From Rhizobium rhizoryzae (GTDB lineage Bacteria; Pseudomonadota; Alphaproteobacteria; Rhizobiales; Rhizobiaceae), in NCBI RefSeq assembly GCF_011046895.1, contig NZ_CP049250.1, positions 1 through 64,000 of the forward strand: a DNA stretch of 64,000 bases, in the 5' to 3' direction. Both the position numbers and the translations under genes were made by a program. Shown in pieces: positions 45,172 through 54,052 of this stretch (positions are counted from its first letter, which is position 1; each line of letters opens with the position of its first letter). Under the pieces are notes generated by a model. It was given only the letters and a program-made list of their open reading frames with translations, made no database searches and was not told where the DNA came from.

Positions 45172-46011
45172 ATGGCTTCAATACTGAAAACCGGTTTGCG
45201 GTTCCAAACTCTCTGTCTCGGCCTGCTTGCCACGCTCGCAAGCTCGCTTACGCCTGCCCATGCCGAGATGTCGGACTGGGCGGTGAACGATGGCGGGCGC
45301 ATGCGCATCGTGGCCTTGCCACCGGAGCCCGACGGGACGGTGCGCGGCGCCTTGCAGATCGAACCGCGTGACGGCTGGATTACCTACTGGAAGCAACCGG
45401 GACAGGCGGGCATTCCACCCCAGCTTTCGCTGGCGCCGGACAGCGGCCTGACCCTGACCGACATGAAGTTTCCGGTGCCCAAGCAGTTCGTGGACGGCGA
45501 CGTCCGCGATCTTGGTTACGACCATCCCGTGACACTGCCGTTTACGGTCAAGATCACCGATGCGAGCCGTCCGGCGGTGTTCAAGGCTTCCGCGTTCATC
45601 GGTCTCTGCCGCAATATCTGCGTTCCGTTCCAGGCGGAGTTCCAGGTCAACCTGCTCTCCAAGAAACTTCCGCTCGAAGAAAACCTGATCCTTGATGAAG
45701 CCACACGCCATCTGCCGGAAGTACCCTCACCCGATTTTGCGGTGGCAGAATCAAAACTGGGTTCTGATCACAAGAAGCTCAAGCTTTCGCTGAAGCTGCC
45801 CGAGGGATCGCCCCGGCCTGATATCGTGGTGGTGGGACCGGACGGTCACGTACTGCTCGATCAGGAACATGCCAAAACCTCCGGCGGCATCTATTCTGTG
45901 GATATGCCGCTTGGCAAACTGGCCAACAAGCCAATGCAAACCGGACAGGACTGGAGCCTTCTGGTGATTGCAGGCAACAGAGCCATGGAGACCCCGCTTG
46001 CCATCGAATAG
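45172..46011 (+). CDS. Periplasmic DsbD N-terminal-domain protein
   Basis: 279 residues with a signal peptide (about 1-31, ends AHA-EMSD). The mature part is the immunoglobulin-like N-terminal domain of DsbD, recognised by DGWITYWKQPGQAGIPPQL and GLCRNICVPFQAEF, in which the C-x3-C pair corresponds to the DsbD-alpha cysteines. The membrane and C-terminal thioredoxin domains of DsbD are absent. It may pass electrons to periplasmic thiol enzymes with a separate CcdA-type partner. The peroxiredoxin gene follows after 52 bp. Confidence 0.85.
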   Translation: MASILKTGLRFQTLCLGLLATLASSLTPAHAEMSDWAVNDGGRMRIVALPPEPDGTVRGALQIEPRDGWITYWKQPGQAGIPPQLSLAPDSGLTLTDMKFPVPKQFVDGDVRDLGYDHPVTLPFTVKITDASRPAVFKASAFIGLCRNICVPFQAEFQVNLLSKKLPLEENLILDEATRHLPEVPSPDFAVAESKLGSDHKKLKLSLKLPEGSPRPDIVVVGPDGHVLLDQEHAKTSGGIYSVDMPLGKLANKPMQTGQDWSLLVIAGNRAMETPLAIE

Positions 46012-46063
46012 GCGGGCTCTATAGTGCGGCGCATTCCTATCAACCGCACGAAGGACAAAAGCT

Positions 46064-46549
46064 ATGACGATTGCTGAAGGCGATACCCTGCCGCAGGCCA
46101 AGTTCAAGGAAAAGACCGCTGACGGCCCGATCGAGGTCACGACAGACGAGCTGTTCAAGGGCAAGAAGGTCGTCCTTTTCGCGGTTCCGGGCGCCTTTAC
46201 CCCCACCTGCTCGCTCAACCATCTGCCGGGCTATCTTGAAAATCGCGATGCGCTGCTGGAGCGTGGCGTGGATGAGATCGCGGTTGTTGCCGTCAACGAT
46301 TTCTTCGTGATGGGTGCCTGGGCTGAAAAGACCGGCGGCACCGGCAAGATCCGCTTCCTGTCGGATTGGGATGCCAGCTTTACCAAGGCCATCGGCCTTG
46401 AGCTGGATGCATCCGGCGCCGGCCTCGGCATTCGTTCCAAGCGCTATTCCATGCTGGTGGAAGACGGCGTTGTGAAGTCGCTCAACATCGAGGAATCACC
46501 CGGTCAGGCAACCGTGTCTGGCGCTGCGGCGATGCTGGAACGCCTGTAA
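46064..46549 (+). CDS. Peroxiredoxin of the Prx5 type
   Basis: 161 residues. The peroxidatic motif is PGAFTPTCSLNHLPGY with the cysteine at about residue 49, and the rest follows the Prx5/AhpE-like pattern (VNDFFVMGAWAEKTGG, FLSDWDASFTKAIGLELD, RYSMLVEDGVVKSLNIEESPG). It reduces hydroperoxides in the cytoplasm; there is no fused glutaredoxin. AAGGAC precedes the ATG and a strong terminator follows. Confidence 0.93.
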   Translation: MTIAEGDTLPQAKFKEKTADGPIEVTTDELFKGKKVVLFAVPGAFTPTCSLNHLPGYLENRDALLERGVDEIAVVAVNDFFVMGAWAEKTGGTGKIRFLSDWDASFTKAIGLELDASGAGLGIRSKRYSMLVEDGVVKSLNIEESPGQATVSGAAAMLERL

Positions 46550-46570
46550 TCTCACTATTCTGCGCTGACG

Positions 46571-46601
46571 AGCGGCCTCCATCCGGAGGCCGCTTTTTTT
46601 A
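46571..46601 (+). terminator. Rho-independent terminator after the peroxiredoxin gene
   Basis: A 10-bp perfect stem AGCGGCCTCC / GGAGGCCGCT, 4-nt loop, then eight T residues. Confidence 0.95.
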
Positions 46602-46652
46602 TTGCGATCACGTCACCCGTTTCGCCATGCACACCTTGCCCTTATTCCGCCA

Positions 46653-46670
46653 TTTTTGTTATAACATAAC
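46653..46670 (+). promoter_or_regulatory. Zur-like box 1 upstream of the zinc ABC operon
   Basis: The core GTTATAAC is flanked on the right by ATAAC. It matches the centre and right half of the rhizobial Zur palindrome GTnATGTTATAACATnAC as I remember it. Confidence 0.65.
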
Positions 46671-46671
46671 C

Positions 46672-46689
46672 GTAATGTCATAACATTCA
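46672..46689 (+). promoter_or_regulatory. Zur-like box 2 upstream of the zinc ABC operon
   Basis: GTAATGTCATAACATTCA agrees at about 15 of 18 positions with the palindrome GTAATGTTATAACATTAC. It starts one base after box 1 and ends ten bases before the first start codon, so bound Zur would block transcription. Confidence 0.7.
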
Positions 46690-46699
46690 TGAGGCGCGG

Positions 46700-46822
46700 A
46701 TGCGCAACTCCCTGTTTTTCATCGATCTCCTCCAGCGCTCCGCGCTTGTTCGTCTACTCGGCGTCGGTGTCGTGCTGGCCCTCCTGTGGCTGGCAGTCCA
46801 CTGGGCGATTTCGCTGCCATGA
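46700..46822 (+). CDS. 40-residue membrane peptide leading the zinc ABC operon
   Basis: ATG at 46700 with GAGG five bases upstream; the stop overlaps the ATPase start as ATGA, so the two are coupled. The peptide is MRNSLFFIDLLQRSALVRLL followed by a hydrophobic helix of about 18 residues (GVGVVLALLWLAVHWAIS) and LP. It is the first gene after the two Zur-like boxes and so should be made when zinc is scarce. It could be a small accessory subunit of the transporter or only a coupling leader. No family recognised. Confidence 0.65.
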   Translation: MRNSLFFIDLLQRSALVRLLGVGVVLALLWLAVHWAISLP

Positions 46823-47559
46823 GGACGCCCGTCCTTTCGCTTTCGAACCTGACGGTCACCTACGACCGGCATCCGGCGGTTCATCATGTAAACGGTCAGA
46901 TCGCTGAAGGCAGCCTGACTGCCATTGCGGGGCCGAATGGAGCGGGCAAATCCACGCTTCTGAAGGCGATCATTGGCGAGTTGCGGCCCGCCGAGGGACG
47001 GATTGAGCATGGTTTGCGTCGTACGGAAATCGGCTATCTGCCGCAGGCCGCAGAGATAAACCGTCGTTTTCCCATTTCTGTTCTGGATACGGTTCTGCTG
47101 GGTGCATGGAAGAATACCGGCGCCTTTGGCGGCGTGAACGGCAAGGATCGAGCGGATGCGATGCACGCCTTGCAGGCCGTTGGTCTTCAGGGTTTTGAGC
47201 GCCGCTCCATTGGCTCGCTTTCAGCGGGGCAGTTTCAGCGCGTGTTGTTTGCCCGCCTGCTGGTGCAGGATGCAAAGGTCATTCTGCTGGACGAACCCTT
47301 CACGGCCATCGACGCACGCACCACACGCGATCTTCTGGAGATCGTGCGGAACTGGCATGGCGAAGGCCGCACAGTGGTGGCCGTGCTTCATGATTTCGAG
47401 CAGGTGCGGCAGCATTTTCCTGAAACGCTGCTGATTGCCCGTGAACTGATCGCCTGGGGACCGACGACCGAGGTGATGTCTGCCGCCAATCTTTCCCGCG
47501 CACGTGCCATGGCCGAGCGTTGGGATGAGAACGCCGCCGTCTGCGAGGACGCCGCATGA
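46819..47559 (+). CDS. Zinc ABC transporter ATP-binding protein
   Basis: 246 residues. Walker A GPNGAGKST, Q-loop YLPQ, signature LSAGQFQR, Walker B VILLDEPF and the H-loop in VLHDFEQ are all present, as expected for a ZnuC/AztA-type ATPase. Upstream Zur-like boxes and the downstream permease and binding-protein genes support zinc import. Its stop overlaps the permease start as ATGA. Confidence 0.93.
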   Translation: MRTPVLSLSNLTVTYDRHPAVHHVNGQIAEGSLTAIAGPNGAGKSTLLKAIIGELRPAEGRIEHGLRRTEIGYLPQAAEINRRFPISVLDTVLLGAWKNTGAFGGVNGKDRADAMHALQAVGLQGFERRSIGSLSAGQFQRVLFARLLVQDAKVILLDEPFTAIDARTTRDLLEIVRNWHGEGRTVVAVLHDFEQVRQHFPETLLIARELIAWGPTTEVMSAANLSRARAMAERWDENAAVCEDAA

Positions 47560-48428
47560 GCGCCTATGACATCTTCATCGCGCCGATGATGGATTACGGC
47601 TTCATGCGTCGTGCGCTTGTCGCGTGTCTTTGTCTGGCGCTGGGTTCCGGCCCGATCGGCGTCTTCCTCATGATGCGCCGCATGAGCCTGATGGGCGATG
47701 CACTCAGCCACGCCGTGCTGCCAGGAGCGGCCATCGGCTATCTCGTCGCCGGTTCCCTATCGCTGACGGCCATGGGGCTCGGCGGGTTGATTGCCGGGCT
47801 TTCCGTTGCCGTTCTTGCGGGCATCGTCAGCCGTTTCACGAACCTGGCGGAAGATGCGAGCTTTGCCAGTTTCTACCTCACGTCACTGGCGCTGGGCGTG
47901 CTGATCGTTTCCTTGCGGGGCTCCAACATCGATCTTCTGCATGTGCTGTTCGGCACCATTCTCGCGATCGACGAAGAGGCTCTGATCCAGATCGGCCTGA
48001 TCACCTCGCTGACACTGGTCGTGATCGCAGCCATCTATCGCCCGCTGGTCGCCGAATGCTTCGACCCCGGCTTCCTGAAAGCGGTCGGTGGGCGCGGCCC
48101 GCTCTATCACTACATCTTCCTGTTGATGGTGGTGCTGAACCTCGTCGCCAGCTTCCAGGCGCTCGGCACGCTGATGGCGGTGGGCCTGATGATGTTGCCA
48201 GCCGCAACGGCCCAACTCTGGGCGCGCAGCCTGTCCACCATGCTTCTCGTCGCCTTCGGCTCTGCGCTGGTTTCAGGATATGTGGGCCTGATCGCCTCGT
48301 ATCATCTGGAACTGGCATCCGGTCCGACAATCATCATGACGGCCGCATGTCTCTACGGCTGCTCCATTCTTGTTGCGCCCTCCGGCATCATGCGGCGCTT
48401 CTTTCCCCTCCCTCACCTCAAAGGCTAA
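47556..48428 (+). CDS. Zinc ABC transporter permease
   Basis: 290 residues with about 8-9 TM helices, ABC-3 family (ZnuB/AztB type). Markers are FLMMRRMSLMGDALSHAVLPGAAIGYL near the N-terminus and GTLMAVGLMMLPAATAQLWA in the second half. Translationally coupled to the ATPase gene. A binding-protein gene follows after 16 bp. Confidence 0.93.
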   Translation: MSAYDIFIAPMMDYGFMRRALVACLCLALGSGPIGVFLMMRRMSLMGDALSHAVLPGAAIGYLVAGSLSLTAMGLGGLIAGLSVAVLAGIVSRFTNLAEDASFASFYLTSLALGVLIVSLRGSNIDLLHVLFGTILAIDEEALIQIGLITSLTLVVIAAIYRPLVAECFDPGFLKAVGGRGPLYHYIFLLMVVLNLVASFQALGTLMAVGLMMLPAATAQLWARSLSTMLLVAFGSALVSGYVGLIASYHLELASGPTIIMTAACLYGCSILVAPSGIMRRFFPLPHLKG

Positions 48429-48444
48429 CCCAGGAGCATTGTCC

Positions 48445-49341
48445 ATGTCTTCCCGCCTGCTGTTTCTCTCCGCTGCCATACCCGCCATCATGGCTTTCAC
48501 CGCACCTGTCTCCGCTGCCGAACTGAAGGCCGTTGCCAGTTTCACGGTTCTTGCCGACATCGTTCATCAGGTGGGCGGCGACAAGGTACAGGTTTCCACG
48601 CTTGTGGGTCCGGATGGTGACCCCCATGAATTCGAGCCGACACCTGCCAATGCCAAGGCGCTGAAGGCGGCGGATGTGGTGTTCGTCAGTGGCGAAGGGC
48701 TGGAAGGCTGGATGGACCGCCTGATTTCCGCATCGGGTTTCAAGGGCAAGCCGGTGGTGGCTTCCGAAGGCGTGAACACGCGCACCATGGACGAGGATGG
48801 CAAGACGGTGACCGATCCGCATGTCTGGAACAGCCCGGTCAATGTGAAAGTCTGGGTCGCCAATATCGAAAAGGCGCTTTCCGCAGCCGATCCTGCAGAC
48901 GCCGCAACCTTCAAGGCCAATGCGGAGGCCTACAGCAAGAAGCTGGACGAGTTGAACGCCTACGCCCATTCCAAGCTGGACAAGATCCCGCAGGAGCAGC
49001 GCAAGGTGCTGACCAGCCATGATGCGTTTGGCTATTTCGGACGTGAGTACAAGGTCAGTTTCCTGGCGCCGCTGGGTGTTTCCACCGAAACGGAAGCCTC
49101 TGCCGCTGACGTGGCCAAGCTGATCGAGCAGATCAAGGTTGAAAAGGTGAAGACCTACTTCTTCGAAAACTCCAACGATCCGCGGCTGGTCAAGCAGGTG
49201 GCAAAGGCGACGGGCGCCAAGCCGGGCGGCGAGCTTTATGTCGAGTCTCTCTCCAAGCCGAAGGGGCCCGCCTCCACCTACGAGAAGATGTTCCGCTTCA
49301 ACGTGGACCAGATGGCCGCTGCCATGGAGAAGGCGAGCTGA
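48445..49341 (+). CDS. Zinc ABC transporter substrate-binding protein (ZnuA/AztC type)
   Basis: 298 residues with a signal peptide (about 1-24, ends VSA-AELK). Cluster A-I metal-binding protein: ASFTVLADIVHQVGG, GPDGDPHEFEPTPANAKAL (first His), VTDPHVWNSPVN (second His), TSHDAFGYFGREY (third His) and the C-terminal ENSNDPRLV region. The segment before the second histidine is short and lacks the histidine-rich loop of classical ZnuA, as in AztC-like proteins. AGGAG precedes the ATG. Zinc specificity is inferred from the Zur-like boxes; manganese cannot be excluded from this protein alone. Confidence 0.92.
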   Translation: MSSRLLFLSAAIPAIMAFTAPVSAAELKAVASFTVLADIVHQVGGDKVQVSTLVGPDGDPHEFEPTPANAKALKAADVVFVSGEGLEGWMDRLISASGFKGKPVVASEGVNTRTMDEDGKTVTDPHVWNSPVNVKVWVANIEKALSAADPADAATFKANAEAYSKKLDELNAYAHSKLDKIPQEQRKVLTSHDAFGYFGREYKVSFLAPLGVSTETEASAADVAKLIEQIKVEKVKTYFFENSNDPRLVKQVAKATGAKPGGELYVESLSKPKGPASTYEKMFRFNVDQMAAAMEKAS

Positions 49342-49399
49342 CCATCACACAGATCCGGCGCAACCTGCTCCCCCTCACTTGGCAGGTCACCGGTCGAAT

Positions 49400-49438
49400 G
49401 AGGGGGCTTGCCCAGCCCCCTCGTTCTGTCATTTTCTT
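49400..49438 (+). terminator. Probable terminator of the zinc ABC operon
   Basis: A 9-bp perfect stem GAGGGGGCT / AGCCCCCTC with a 5-nt loop, followed by a loosely T-rich stretch rather than a clean T tract. Confidence 0.6.
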
Positions 49439-49530
49439 GAAGCGTGTTGCTTCGCTCTTGACGCTTTATCTCTTTGTTTTATCGCATGTCGTGATCGCAA
49501 GACCGCTGCACACTTTTAGCTACGACATGC

Positions 49531-49839
49531 TCAAGTCTCGAAATCGAAGACCATCAATCCGGCGAGACCGCCATCGCAAGCCGCGACGAGGCGATCACCG
49601 ACCGCAACATGCTCCGGATGAACGAGGTAGGCGTCACGCGCATCGGCGTTTTCGAACGTGACAACAAAGCCATCGCGAAAACCACCGCTCAGGCCTTCCG
49701 GCGAGACGTTCGGTCCGTGCTGGATCTCAACAATGCCGGGGATACGTTCCTTCAAGGCCGCAAGCGCCTCGAAAAGCGCCGCCTTTTCCTCTGCCGGCAG
49801 CGATGCTTTGAGACGCAGAAATACACAGTGCAGGATCAT
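49531..49839 (-). CDS. Dabb-domain (stress-responsive A/B barrel) protein
   Basis: 102 residues from the ATG at 49839, with GGGAGGGG upstream. MILHCVFLRLK, then LKERIPGIVEIQHGPNVSPEGLSGGFRDGFVVTFENADARDAYLVHPEHVAV: the Dabb dimeric barrel signature. Function unknown; related proteins are stress-induced or bind small ligands. It follows rnhA on the same strand with a 46-bp gap. Confidence 0.88.
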   Translation of the reverse strand: MILHCVFLRLKASLPAEEKAALFEALAALKERIPGIVEIQHGPNVSPEGLSGGFRDGFVVTFENADARDAYLVHPEHVAVGDRLVAACDGGLAGLMVFDFET

Positions 49840-49885
49840 GCCGTCCCCTCCCATTTATAGCTTTCTTGCGTTGAGCCCGGTCGGT

Positions 49886-50326
49886 TCAACGCTTCTTGAA
49901 CGGCTCCATGCCGAGCCTTGCCAGTTCGTCCGCCCGTTCGTTTTCCGGGTGACCCGCATGGCCCTTGACCCAGTGCCATTTCACCTTGTGCCGCTGGTTG
50001 GCGACATCGAGTTCCTGCCAAAGTTCACCATTCTTGACCGGCTTCTTGTCCGCCGTCTTCCAGCCGTTCTTCTTCCAGCCGAAGATCCACTTGGAGATGC
50101 CGTCCATCACATATTTGCTATCGGTATGAAGGTCGACCTCGCAGGGGCTCTTCAGCGCATTGAGCGCGCTGATCGCCGCCAGCAATTCCATGCGGTTATT
50201 GGTGGTTTCTGGCTCGCCGCCATAGAGTTCCTTTTCATTCTCCCCGTAGCGAAGAATGGCGCCCCAGCCACCCGGACCCGGATTGCCCGAACAGGCACCG
50301 TCGGTAAAGATCTGCACCTGTTTCAT
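49886..50326 (-). CDS. rnhA: Ribonuclease HI
   Basis: 146 residues. It cuts RNA in RNA-DNA hybrids. Catalytic acids D9 ([11 protein letters not shown]), E47 (NRMELLAA), D69 (HTDSKYV) and D133 (NERADELA) are present, together with the basic handle W-K-K-N-G-W-K. Its ATG overlaps the thrB stop as ATGA. Confidence 0.97.
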   Translation of the reverse strand: MKQVQIFTDGACSGNPGPGGWGAILRYGENEKELYGGEPETTNNRMELLAAISALNALKSPCEVDLHTDSKYVMDGISKWIFGWKKNGWKTADKKPVKNGELWQELDVANQRHKVKWHWVKGHAGHPENERADELARLGMEPFKKR

Positions 50327-51330
50327 GCGGCGGGCTCCAGCCCATATTCGGATGCAGCTTCGATCGCGCGGTGAAAGCGCGATTTGCGCAGGTATTCGAT
50401 CGGATCTTTCTTGACCACCAGAGCGCCCTCCGGCGTCGTCAGCCAGTCGTAAAGCCGCGTCAGGAAAAAGCGTAGGGCCGAGCCCCGGCACAGGACCGGA
50501 AGAGCCGCAATCTCATCTGCGTTCAAGGGACGAACGGACTGGTAACCGGCAAGAAGCGCGCTGCCCTTCGCGAAATTATAGGCGCCATCGGGCTGGAAGC
50601 ACCAGGCATTCAGGCAGATGGAGACATCGTAGGCCAGAAGATCATTGCAGGCGAAATAGAAATCGATCAGTCCTGACAGGCGATCGGACAGGAAGAACAC
50701 ATTGTCCTGAAACAGATCGGCATGGATGACACCCTGCGGCAGATCCTGCGGCCAGTGGCTGACCAGATAGTCGAGCTCGGCGCCGATTTCCTGCTGAAGA
50801 CCGGGCAGAACCTCATCGGCACGCGGGGCAGCCTTGGCCCACAGTTCCTGCCAGCCATTCACCGAAAGCGCGTTGCGGCGGGTAATCGAAAAGTCGCGTG
50901 CCGCCAGATGCATCTGCGCCAACGCAACACCTACGGCATGGCAATGCTGTGCTTCCGGCTTGCGCAGCCACATGCCTTCGAGGAATGAAATGAGCGCCGC
51001 CGGGCGACCCGACAGTTCACCGCAGATTTTGCCATCATGACGCGGCAGCGGCAGCGGGCAATTCAGGCCCTTCTGCGCAAGGTGCTGCATCAGCCCGAGG
51101 AAGAAGGGCAGATCACCTGCGTCGACCCGCTTTTCATAGAGTGTCAGGATCAGCGGATCCTTCGTGGTATGCAGCAGGAAATTGGAGTTCTCGACGCCCT
51201 CCGCGATCCCCTTGTAGGAGGTCAGTTCGCCCACATCATATTCGCTGAGAAAATTGCGAAGGTCGTTTTCGGTAATGTCGGTATAGACAGCCAAGAGCTC
51301 TGGTCCTGCATTCGATCCTGCGTTGGACAT
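50323..51330 (-). CDS. thrB: Homoserine kinase (aminoglycoside-kinase fold type)
   Basis: 335 residues from ATG 51330; the conserved part begins [38 protein letters not shown], and an internal TTG at 51294 could be the true start. It has the choline-kinase/APH fold used by rhizobial ThrB: catalytic [13 protein letters not shown] (HxDxxxxN) and [13 protein letters not shown]. It phosphorylates homoserine for ThrC. The 4-bp overlap with rnhA is the usual rhizobial arrangement. Confidence 0.94.
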   Translation of the reverse strand: MSNAGSNAGPELLAVYTDITENDLRNFLSEYDVGELTSYKGIAEGVENSNFLLHTTKDPLILTLYEKRVDAGDLPFFLGLMQHLAQKGLNCPLPLPRHDGKICGELSGRPAALISFLEGMWLRKPEAQHCHAVGVALAQMHLAARDFSITRRNALSVNGWQELWAKAAPRADEVLPGLQQEIGAELDYLVSHWPQDLPQGVIHADLFQDNVFFLSDRLSGLIDFYFACNDLLAYDVSICLNAWCFQPDGAYNFAKGSALLAGYQSVRPLNADEIAALPVLCRGSALRFFLTRLYDWLTTPEGALVVKKDPIEYLRKSRFHRAIEAASEYGLEPAA

Positions 51331-51398
51331 GAAATACACAGCAGGATGGCCCTGTGGCTAGTGCCGCGGGCACTTCAGGCACAGGAATTCTATCGGGT

Positions 51399-51746
51399 CT
51401 ACAGCGGTCTTGACGTTCGATAGCGGTTGATCAGCCAGCCGGCGAGCAGGCCGAAAGCCGCGCCCGCCGCCTTGATCAGCGCGTCTCGCACTTCCGGATG
51501 GCGGGTCGGTTGCAGATATTGAAGCAGCTCGATGGCAAAGGCGGATGCGATGATGAAGGCCGTCGAAATCAGGAAATAACGGGGATAGGCCACGACGAAG
51601 AGGCAGGACAGCAGCGCAAACGCCAGCGCGCGGTCCACATTCACCGGCAGAACATCATGCGGGCGCAGGCCGATGGGAGAGACGGTTGCGAAAATAATGA
51701 AGGCAAGGGTCGACCAGGCCAGTATCTTGAAGAGCTTTTCCGACAT
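51399..51746 (-). CDS. VanZ-like small membrane protein
   Basis: 115 residues with about three to four hydrophobic segments. FATVSPIGLRP near the N-terminus, DRALAFALLSCLF, and AIELLQYLQPTRHPEVRDALIKAAGAAFG are the VanZ-type motifs (Q-x-x-x-P-x-R-x-x-x-x-x-D). Despite the name, most such proteins have no proven link to glycopeptide resistance. It lies between ispH and thrB on the same strand. Confidence 0.82.
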   Translation of the reverse strand: MSEKLFKILAWSTLAFIIFATVSPIGLRPHDVLPVNVDRALAFALLSCLFVVAYPRYFLISTAFIIASAFAIELLQYLQPTRHPEVRDALIKAAGAAFGLLAGWLINRYRTSRPL

Positions 51747-51855
51747 GGTTCCGTGCTGGCTCGGGTTTTATCAGCGCTTAGTGACGGAAACCTGTGGCCA
51801 AGTAAAGGCGGAAGCTGCGACAGCGTTAATCGCAAGACTTGCGCCGGATCCCAAC

Positions 51856-52860
51856 TCACCCGTTCACCCAGGCCATATCCTCGCGGGTCAGCTCGATATC
51901 GCGAAGCTCGCGGTTGACCAGGAAATGTTCGTTTTCTTCCGTTGTGATCGCCAATTCGACACTGGCATCGAAACGCTCCCGGAAGGCTTCGATGATTTCA
52001 TCGACAATGACTTCCGGCGCCGAGGCACCGGCGGAAATGCCGAGCGTGCCTATCGTGCCGATGCTTTCCCAATCGATTTCGGAGGCCCGCTGAACCAGCA
52101 GAGACCGCGTGGCCCCTGCCCGCAGAGCAACCTCCACCAGCCGCTTCGAATTGGATGAATTCGGAGCACCGACAACTATGAAGAGATCGCAACCGGGTGC
52201 GGCCTGCTTCACGGCTTCCTGCCGGTTGGTGGTGGCATAGCAGATGCTGTCTGCCGAAGGCGCCGTCAGGTTTGGAAAACGCTCCTGCAGCTTGGCAATC
52301 ACGCCCGCCGTATCATCGACCGAAAGCGTTGTCTGCGTCACATAGCCCAGATTGTCCGGATCCGATGGCTGGTAACCCCCGGCATCTTCCACGGTCTCAA
52401 TCAGCGACACCGTTCCTTCCGGCAATTGCCCCATCGTGCCGATGACCTCCGGATGACCCGCATGGCCGATCAGCACGACGTGACGGCCAAGCCTCTGGTG
52501 GCGCATGGCCTGCTTGTGCACCTTAGACACCAGCGGACAGGTGGCATCGAGGTAGAACAGATTACGCGACTGCGCATCCTCCGGCACGGATTTCGGCACG
52601 CCATGGGCGGAAAACACCACGGGCTGATGCCGATGTTCCGCCGGGATCTCGTTCAGTTCCTCGACGAAGATGGCGCCCTTTGCCTCAAGCCCTTCCACGA
52701 CATAGCGATTATGGACGATTTCATGACGCACATAGACCGGAGCGCCATACCGCTTGAGCGCCAGAACCACAATCTGGATTGCCCGATCCACCCCGGCACA
52801 GAAGCCGCGCGGGCCGCACAGGCGAATGTTGAGCGGGGGACGGGAAACCTGCATGTTCAT
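51856..52860 (-). CDS. ispH: 4-hydroxy-3-methylbut-2-enyl diphosphate reductase
   Basis: 334 residues. It is the last enzyme of the MEP isoprenoid pathway, with an Fe-S cluster held by three cysteines: [30 protein letters not shown] and [18 protein letters not shown] and [15 protein letters not shown] are substrate-binding motifs. ATG 52860 chosen; ATG 52854 is possible. It follows the DUF1304 gene by 8 bp. Confidence 0.96.
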   Translation of the reverse strand: MNMQVSRPPLNIRLCGPRGFCAGVDRAIQIVVLALKRYGAPVYVRHEIVHNRYVVEGLEAKGAIFVEELNEIPAEHRHQPVVFSAHGVPKSVPEDAQSRNLFYLDATCPLVSKVHKQAMRHQRLGRHVVLIGHAGHPEVIGTMGQLPEGTVSLIETVEDAGGYQPSDPDNLGYVTQTTLSVDDTAGVIAKLQERFPNLTAPSADSICYATTNRQEAVKQAAPGCDLFIVVGAPNSSNSKRLVEVALRAGATRSLLVQRASEIDWESIGTIGTLGISAGASAPEVIVDEIIEAFRERFDASVELAITTEENEHFLVNRELRDIELTREDMAWVNG

Positions 52861-52868
52861 CGACAAAC

Positions 52869-53234
52869 CTAGCCAGCAATCAGCACAAAAATCAGGGCGA
52901 TGGCCGCCGGAAGCGCCTGAATGACGAAGATCTTCCGGGAGGCCGTTGCCCCTCCATATAGGCCAGCGACCAGCACACAGCCAATGAAAAATAGCTTGAG
53001 CTGATAGGCAACCCCAGCATCGGGATGGACAAGCGCCCAGAGAAGCCCTGCGGCCAGGAAGCCGTTGTAGAGACCCTGGTTGGCCGCCATGACCTTTGTT
53101 GCTTCTGCCCGCTCGGGCGTCAGGCCAAAGGCCTTTCGTCCCCTGGGCTTGGTCCAGAGAAACATTTCGAGCACAAGAATGTAGATGTGCTCAAGCGCAA
53201 CCAGCGCAACCAGACTATTTGCAATAACAGACAT
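52869..53234 (-). CDS. DUF1304 membrane protein
   Basis: 121 residues, four hydrophobic segments, with the family blocks [26 protein letters not shown] and [19 protein letters not shown]. Function of the family unknown. GAGGGGG precedes the ATG. It sits between surf1 and ispH and is probably part of the same transcript. Confidence 0.88.
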   Translation of the reverse strand: MSVIANSLVALVALEHIYILVLEMFLWTKPRGRKAFGLTPERAEATKVMAANQGLYNGFLAAGLLWALVHPDAGVAYQLKLFFIGCVLVAGLYGGATASRKIFVIQALPAAIALIFVLIAG

Positions 53235-53281
53235 TCAAATCCCCCTCATAAAACAATGATATGCAACACCGCGATTGCCCT

Positions 53282-54052
53282 TCACCGGCCAGTCGGATCA
53301 TCCTTTCGACGACGGAACACCATGGCAAGCGAGACCCCGACAAGCGCCGCAGCAAGGCCGTACCAGGTGACCGCATATTGCAGATGGTTATTCGGCAATT
53401 CGAACTGCGTGACGCCCGCTTTCGGCCAGCCGCCCGGGGGCTGCACGGCATCATCCGCATCGACAAAGAAGGGCACCACATTTACCGGATCGAGGTTCGT
53501 GGACCGCACCATCGCTGTCCAGTCCTTCCAGTAGAAGATGTTCTTCTGCAGATCGTTATCCGGCACAAGCGAGGATGGCTTGCCTTCCAATCGGTTGCGG
53601 AGGTAACCGGTCAAGGCGACGGTCCCCTGCACCTCTCCCGCCTGCCGTTTGTCCGCCTGCTTCAGATCATAGGGCACGAACCCCCGGTTGACGAAGAGCT
53701 CCCGCCTATCGGCCAGTCGCAGCGGCGTGTAGACATAAAAACCCGTGCGGCCAGCATCCGTGGCAAAGAAATGCCGCTCCTTGGTGTGATCGAAGACACC
53801 TTCGACACGCACGCGCAGATATTCCTGATCCTGCCCGGTTTTCAGCGCCGTTTCGGCATCGACCAGTTCGACCGGCGCCGCCTGACGGCGGGCCTCCATT
53901 TGCGCCAGTAACTGCTCTTTCCAGTGAAGGCGCTGGACCTGCCAGGTGCCGAGCGACAACAGGATGGCGAGAGCGACCAGAACCAGCACGGCGGAAACGA
54001 GCTTGCGACGAGGCGACATGCGGGGCGGCAGCGAAGGGGACTGATCAGCCAC
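53282..54052 (-). CDS. SURF1-family cytochrome oxidase biogenesis protein
   Basis: 256 residues from a GTG that overlaps the DUF983 stop. Two TM helices at the ends enclose a periplasmic domain: LGTWQVQRLHWKEQLL at the start; ELFVNRGFVP in the middle; ELPNNHLQYAVTWYGLA at the end. SURF1 proteins help insert haem a into subunit I of aa3-type oxidases, which agrees with its place in the cta operon. Confidence 0.93.
   Translation of the reverse strand: MADQSPSLPPRMSPRRKLVSAVLVLVALAILLSLGTWQVQRLHWKEQLLAQMEARRQAAPVELVDAETALKTGQDQEYLRVRVEGVFDHTKERHFFATDAGRTGFYVYTPLRLADRRELFVNRGFVPYDLKQADKRQAGEVQGTVALTGYLRNRLEGKPSSLVPDNDLQKNIFYWKDWTAMVRSTNLDPVNVVPFFVDADDAVQPPGGWPKAGVTQFELPNNHLQYAVTWYGLAAALVGVSLAMVFRRRKDDPTGR

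Noticed and set aside
51399..51746. Glycopeptide (teicoplanin) resistance determinant VanZ
   Set aside because: Only the domain family matches; no other van genes and a Gram-negative host.
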